Below are positions 30,924 to 34,042 of a stretch of DNA of 34,042 nucleotides, piece after piece. Both the position numbers and the translations under genes were made by a program. Below the pieces are notes generated by a model. It was not told the origin of the DNA, made no database searches, and saw only the letters and a program-made list of their open reading frames with translations. The stretch comes from CAYSDH01 sp964429805 (lineage in GTDB: Bacteria > Bacteroidota > Bacteroidia > Flavobacteriales_D > JABDKJ01). Position 1 is the first letter of the stretch, and each line of letters begins with the position of its first letter. The stretch is from the NCBI GenBank assembly GCA_964429805.1, contig CAYSDH010000034.1:1-34042 (forward strand). Reading direction: 5' to 3'.

Positions 30924-33233
30924 ATGAAGTTGAAGATTTTTTGGCTTGCCGTATTGCTGTCAGTTTCGTTCATGTGCCAGTCACAGTCAGGGTCGATTGA
31001 TGGACGAGTGCTCAGTGATGGAGCCCCATTAGAGTTTGTCACGGTTCAGATTGAAGGCACTCAAGACGGAGCAGTCTCTGATGCCTTAGGGCGTTTTCAG
31101 TTCGACAACATCGCGTATGGTTCTTATGTGCTGCTCTTTCGTTCTGTGGGTTTTATTGATGAGCAAGAGACTGTAGTGGTCGATGCCTCCCACCAATCGG
31201 TCGAGATTGATGTTGAGTTGTCGCCATCGCAATTTGTGTTAGAGCAAATGGTCGTTACAGGAACAAAGACTTTTAAAAGACAGACGGACTCTCCGGTAAT
31301 TGTAAGCGTGCTCGACATAAAAACACTAGAAGGCGTGCAAGCCTGTAATCTGTCTGATGCCTTAAATTTTCAGACTGGTCTGCGTGTAGAAACCGACTGT
31401 CAGACGTGCAATTACACGCAACTGCGCATGAATGGACTAGCGGGTGGATACTCGCAAATTCTGATTAACGGGAGGCCTCTTTTTTCTCCACTCACTGGCC
31501 TCTATGGCATGGAGCAAATACCCGTCAATATGATTGAGCGCATTGAGACGGTGCGTGGCGGTGGGTCATCTTTATATGGGTCAAGTGCTATCGGTGGCAC
31601 GGTCAATGTGATAACGAAAATCCCAAAGACCAACGGCTATGATGTGAGCTACACCTTTCAGAACATCAACGGACAGACGAATGACATGGTGTTGAGTGGT
31701 AATGCGAATGTGCTGTCTGAAAGTAAAAAGTCAGGGGTCTCGATTTTTATCAATAACCGCAACAGAGGACTGTATGATCACAATGGCGACAATTTTTCTG
31801 AATTGCCCTCATTAAAGAATAATTCTTTTGGAACAAATCTCTTTTTCATGCCCAAAAAGAATCACAAGTTAGAAGTCAGTTTGGGTAGCTTGAGCGAGTA
31901 TCGTTATGGGGGTGAGATTACTGATGCCCCTGCTCACTTGGCCTTGCAGTCAGAAGAAAGGCAGTCAGACATCTACATGGGTAGTGCCGATTATCAAGTC
32001 AACTTCAATGATGACAATAGCTCTTTGATCACCTATCTGTCGGCTCAACTGACTGACAGAACACACTATACGGGTATCTTCCCAGACGATAGTTTAGATG
32101 TGCTTGCGCATCTAGAAGCTCCTCCATACGGCACCTCAAAAGCAACAACCTATCAATTAGGAGTGCAGGCAAATCATCGTTTACGAAGATTCGTTACTGG
32201 TGATAATGTCCTTACGCTGGGTGCAGAATTTGTGGTTGATGATGTGTATGACGACATACCTGCGTACAGATATTTAATTGACCAGCGCACAGAGAATTTT
32301 GGTGTGTTTCTGCAAAGTGATTGGGAGTTGAGTTCTTCATTCAATTTGCTTTCTGGAGTGCGGCTTGATCAACACAATCTATTAGACGAGGTAGTGCTTA
32401 GTCCGCGTGTTTCGTTGCTGTATAAGTACAAAAGCGAAACTCAGCTGAGGTTGACGTACAGCACTGGTTTTAGAGCGCCACAGGCCTTTGATGCAGACCT
32501 GCACATTGCTTTTGCAGGAGGAGGTATTTCGAGAGTGAGTTTGTCTCCTAATCTTGATAAAGAGCGATCTAGTAGTGTCAGTGGTTCGGTCAATTTTGAT
32601 CGGCCAACTGAACGGATGGTTTATGGGTTTACAGCCGAAGCGTTTTATACTTTTCTTGATGGGGCGTTTTATCTAGAGGGTATTGGAGAAGACGAGTTTG
32701 GTGAGCGATTTGAAAAGCGAAATGGAGATGGTGCCACGGTGCAAGGAGTGAGCTTAGAGGCTCGGGCTAACTTTAATCGTAAGTTGCAAATTGAGTCTGG
32801 GTTTACTTTTCAGACTAGTCTGTTTGGCACAGCAGTGGAGAATGTCGAAGGCTTATCGGCAGAGACAAAGTTTTTGAGAACACCAAATGACTATGGATTT
32901 TTGACGGTTTCTATTCTTCCAGAAAATAAGTTTAGCGCCAATGTAAACCTGGTCTATACTGGAGAGATGCTCTTGGCACATTTTGCTGGCGCACCTGAGC
33001 AGCTGACTGATGAATATGTGACCTCCACACCCTTTGCTGAACTGGGACTAAAGACTTCTTATACCATAGAACTGAGAGAGTCAGGCTCTAAGATTGAGAT
33101 TTTTGGAGGAGCAAAAAATATATTAAACGCCTATCAAAATGACTTTGACAGTGGTAAGAATCGAGACAGTAATTACGTCTACGGACCTGCTGCACCTAGA
33201 ACCCTGTTTGTTGGACTGAGGCTTCGTTCGTGA
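30924..33233 (+). CDS. TonB-dependent receptor (probable metal or metallophore uptake)
   Basis: The 769-residue outer-membrane receptor begins MKLKIFWLAVLLSVSFMCQS, a signal peptide; an earlier ATG at 30807 is rejected because it would run through the operator and promoter. A carboxypeptidase-regulatory-like domain (about 25-105) is followed by a plug domain with VVTGTKTFKRQTDSPVIVSV, a CQTCNYTQLRMNGL segment, QILINGRPLFSPL and IERIETVRGGGSSLYGSSAIGG, then a 22-strand-type barrel ending in an aromatic-poor FVGLRLRS. Substrate is unknown, but the divergent DtxR-family gene and shared operator suggest iron, manganese or a chelate. The Cys-x2-Cys pair in the plug recurs in a Bacteroidota receptor subgroup. 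It converges on the next gene with 33 nt between stops. Confidence 0.92.
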   Translation: MKLKIFWLAVLLSVSFMCQSQSGSIDGRVLSDGAPLEFVTVQIEGTQDGAVSDALGRFQFDNIAYGSYVLLFRSVGFIDEQETVVVDASHQSVEIDVELSPSQFVLEQMVVTGTKTFKRQTDSPVIVSVLDIKTLEGVQACNLSDALNFQTGLRVETDCQTCNYTQLRMNGLAGGYSQILINGRPLFSPLTGLYGMEQIPVNMIERIETVRGGGSSLYGSSAIGGTVNVITKIPKTNGYDVSYTFQNINGQTNDMVLSGNANVLSESKKSGVSIFINNRNRGLYDHNGDNFSELPSLKNNSFGTNLFFMPKKNHKLEVSLGSLSEYRYGGEITDAPAHLALQSEERQSDIYMGSADYQVNFNDDNSSLITYLSAQLTDRTHYTGIFPDDSLDVLAHLEAPPYGTSKATTYQLGVQANHRLRRFVTGDNVLTLGAEFVVDDVYDDIPAYRYLIDQRTENFGVFLQSDWELSSSFNLLSGVRLDQHNLLDEVVLSPRVSLLYKYKSETQLRLTYSTGFRAPQAFDADLHIAFAGGGISRVSLSPNLDKERSSSVSGSVNFDRPTERMVYGFTAEAFYTFLDGAFYLEGIGEDEFGERFEKRNGDGATVQGVSLEARANFNRKLQIESGFTFQTSLFGTAVENVEGLSAETKFLRTPNDYGFLTVSILPENKFSANVNLVYTGEMLLAHFAGAPEQLTDEYVTSTPFAELGLKTSYTIELRESGSKIEIFGGAKNILNAYQNDFDSGKNRDSNYVYGPAAPRTLFVGLRLRS

Positions 33234-33266
33234 GCGATTTGAAGGACCATAGTGAATTGCACATAG

Positions 33267-33785
33267 TTAACGCTTCGTTTTTTCTGCAATCATCTTTTCT
33301 GCTTTTTCCAAGCTCAAACTCTTGGTCTTCTTTGAGAATCTACCCCGTACTATTTCGGTTTTCATATCGACAGACAAGTAGTCGGAATAGCAGCTATAGA
33401 GGTCATAATCTCCTTGCGAATCAAGCTGTTCGTTCGCATTGAGTGAGTTCGGAGCCATCAAGTAGTATTCTCCTGATTCGAAGCTTGCTATATACGGTCT
33501 GCATTGAGCTCCATCATCTCCCCATATTTTGATTTCTTGTCGTTCCTCTGTTCCAGCATATTTCACAATGATTTCGACTGTCATAGATTGGGGCATTTTC
33601 TCATCATGTCCATGGACAGAATATTCGAGAAAGTCGCCATAAGAGAGCACTTTCGCAAGAATAACTAACTCAGCTTCCTCTGCTATAGAAATGAAAGAGC
33701 AATCACCTTCGCATTCACAGTCACAACCGCGCACAACATTTATGTTGAACAGAAATACGGGTACAAAAAGCAGTAGTCTCTTCAT
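33267..33785 (-). CDS. Secreted cysteine-rich hypothetical protein
   Basis: The 172-residue protein has a signal peptide (MKRLLLFVPVFLFNINVVRG) followed at once by a Cys cluster, CDCECEGDC, then SFISIAEEAELVILAKVLSY. A start with CxC followed by an alpha/beta segment ending in a V-x-x-AKV strand is reminiscent of netrin/TIMP-like OB-fold domains, but this is a weak resemblance. Two further cysteines are in AQCRPY and LYSCYSDY, near GEYYLMA, and could pair with the N-terminal ones in the periplasm or outside. The C-terminal 30 residues are lysine-rich and probably helical. I do not recognise a functional family. It lies 18 nt downstream of a partial gene on the same strand. Confidence 0.7.
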   Translation of the reverse strand: MKRLLLFVPVFLFNINVVRGCDCECEGDCSFISIAEEAELVILAKVLSYGDFLEYSVHGHDEKMPQSMTVEIIVKYAGTEERQEIKIWGDDGAQCRPYIASFESGEYYLMAPNSLNANEQLDSQGDYDLYSCYSDYLSVDMKTEIVRGRFSKKTKSLSLEKAEKMIAEKTKR

Positions 33786-33803
33786 TTTATTTGAATGTTA
33801 GCA

Positions 33804-34042
33804 TCAGTATTCTTTCGTTTGTTTAACTAATTCGTTCTTAGAATCAAGGTCGTAAACAGACTGTTCGACTGATACTTTGTCTATTTTATTTAAGATTACC
33901 GGATTCTCGCCAGTAATATACTGCCGATGCTCATTCAGCAAATTACCGAGCCATTCGACAGTCATGAAGTTTGTCCACCTCTTTTCTCCTGTGTCGAACT
34001 CGATGGTCACTGTCACACATGAGTTCTTAATATCTCCAATCT
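33804..34042 (-). CDS. Partial gene of unknown function (N-terminus outside window)
   Basis: An open minus-strand frame runs from the right edge to a stop at 33804-33806, giving at least 79 residues. A GTG at 34016 could start a 70-residue protein, but the frame stays open upstream to the edge (reading IGDIKNSCVTVTIEFDTG), so it is more likely the 3' part of a longer gene. The fragment has alternating strands (TVTIEFDTGEKRWTNFM) and a helical part (VEWLGNLLNEHRQYI), with no signal or membrane segment in view. No family is recognised. Confidence 0.5.
   Translation of the reverse strand, partial: IGDIKNSCVTVTIEFDTGEKRWTNFMTVEWLGNLLNEHRQYITGENPVILNKIDKVSVEQSVYDLDSKNELVKQTKEY

Noticed and set aside
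33230..33442. 70-codon plus-strand open frame after the receptor
   Set aside because: It is antisense to the secreted hypothetical gene and its residues show no pattern of a real protein.
1..34042. Defence islands, CRISPR arrays, insertion sequences, prophage, tRNA or rRNA genes
   Set aside because: No repeat arrays, transposase, integrase or RNA-gene sequence was recognised; the content is housekeeping and secretion genes.

Overview
The window comes from a chromosome of a Bacteroidota bacterium, most likely a Flavobacteriales-type lineage. The evidence is the type IX secretion/gliding genes (gldJ, a porP/sprF homologue, porU, porV), three further proteins ending in T9SS C-terminal sorting domains, a DUF2480 gene, and promoters of the Bacteroidota TTG/TTTG-N(16-22)-TAnnTTTG type in front of ten genes. 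Genes are densely packed, mostly housekeeping and vertically inherited in appearance. I see no insertion sequence, prophage, CRISPR array, tRNA or rRNA. The genus cannot be named from sequence alone.

Layout. Positions 1-2641 (minus): an NAD-dependent Glu/Leu/Phe/Val-type dehydrogenase followed by an NhaB Na+/H+ antiporter cut by the window edge. Positions 2689-5017: anmK (anhydro-MurNAc kinase, minus) divergent from an acyl-CoA dehydrogenase (plus). Positions 5105-6454: an unusual cell-surface candidate with an N-terminal four-cysteine module ahead of an internal export signal and a T9SS tail. Positions 6456-10562 (minus): porP/sprF homologue, gldJ, a strong terminator, then murF. Positions 10740-16473 (plus): porU, porV, cdd. 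Positions 16553-19019 (plus): pyruvate dehydrogenase E1 alpha and E2, closed by a clear terminator. Positions 19182-22910 (minus): a two-gene set of T9SS cargo proteins (Asp-box/YCF48-like propeller, then an M1 metallopeptidase). Positions 22987-25083: recG. Positions 25089-27974 (minus): a MurG-like glycosyltransferase and an integral-membrane GT39/PMT-like protein whose genes abut. Positions 28105-30010 (plus): trmB, an alkyltransferase-like protein, a DUF59/SufT-like protein and DUF2480. Positions 30150-33233: a DtxR/MntR-family metalloregulator divergent from a TonB-dependent receptor, with a perfect DtxR-like palindrome between two mirrored promoters. Positions 33267-34042 (minus): a secreted cysteine-rich hypothetical protein and a partial unknown gene.

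The genes make a coherent picture of a surface-secreting marine-type Bacteroidota cell. PorU and PorV form the part of the T9SS that cleaves sorting domains and attaches cargo at the surface, GldJ and PorP/SprF belong to the gliding/T9SS envelope machinery, and three local proteins look like its substrates. The most notable oddities are an in-frame UGA in the lipoyl domain of the E2 gene exactly where a conserved Gly (GGA) is expected, a glycosyltransferase whose conserved N-terminus is in frame but has no ordinary start codon, a histone-H1-like lysine tail on pyruvate dehydrogenase E1 alpha, and predicted very short or absent 5' leaders for recG and anmK. The first two are each explained by one base change, so sequence error must be excluded before biology is inferred.
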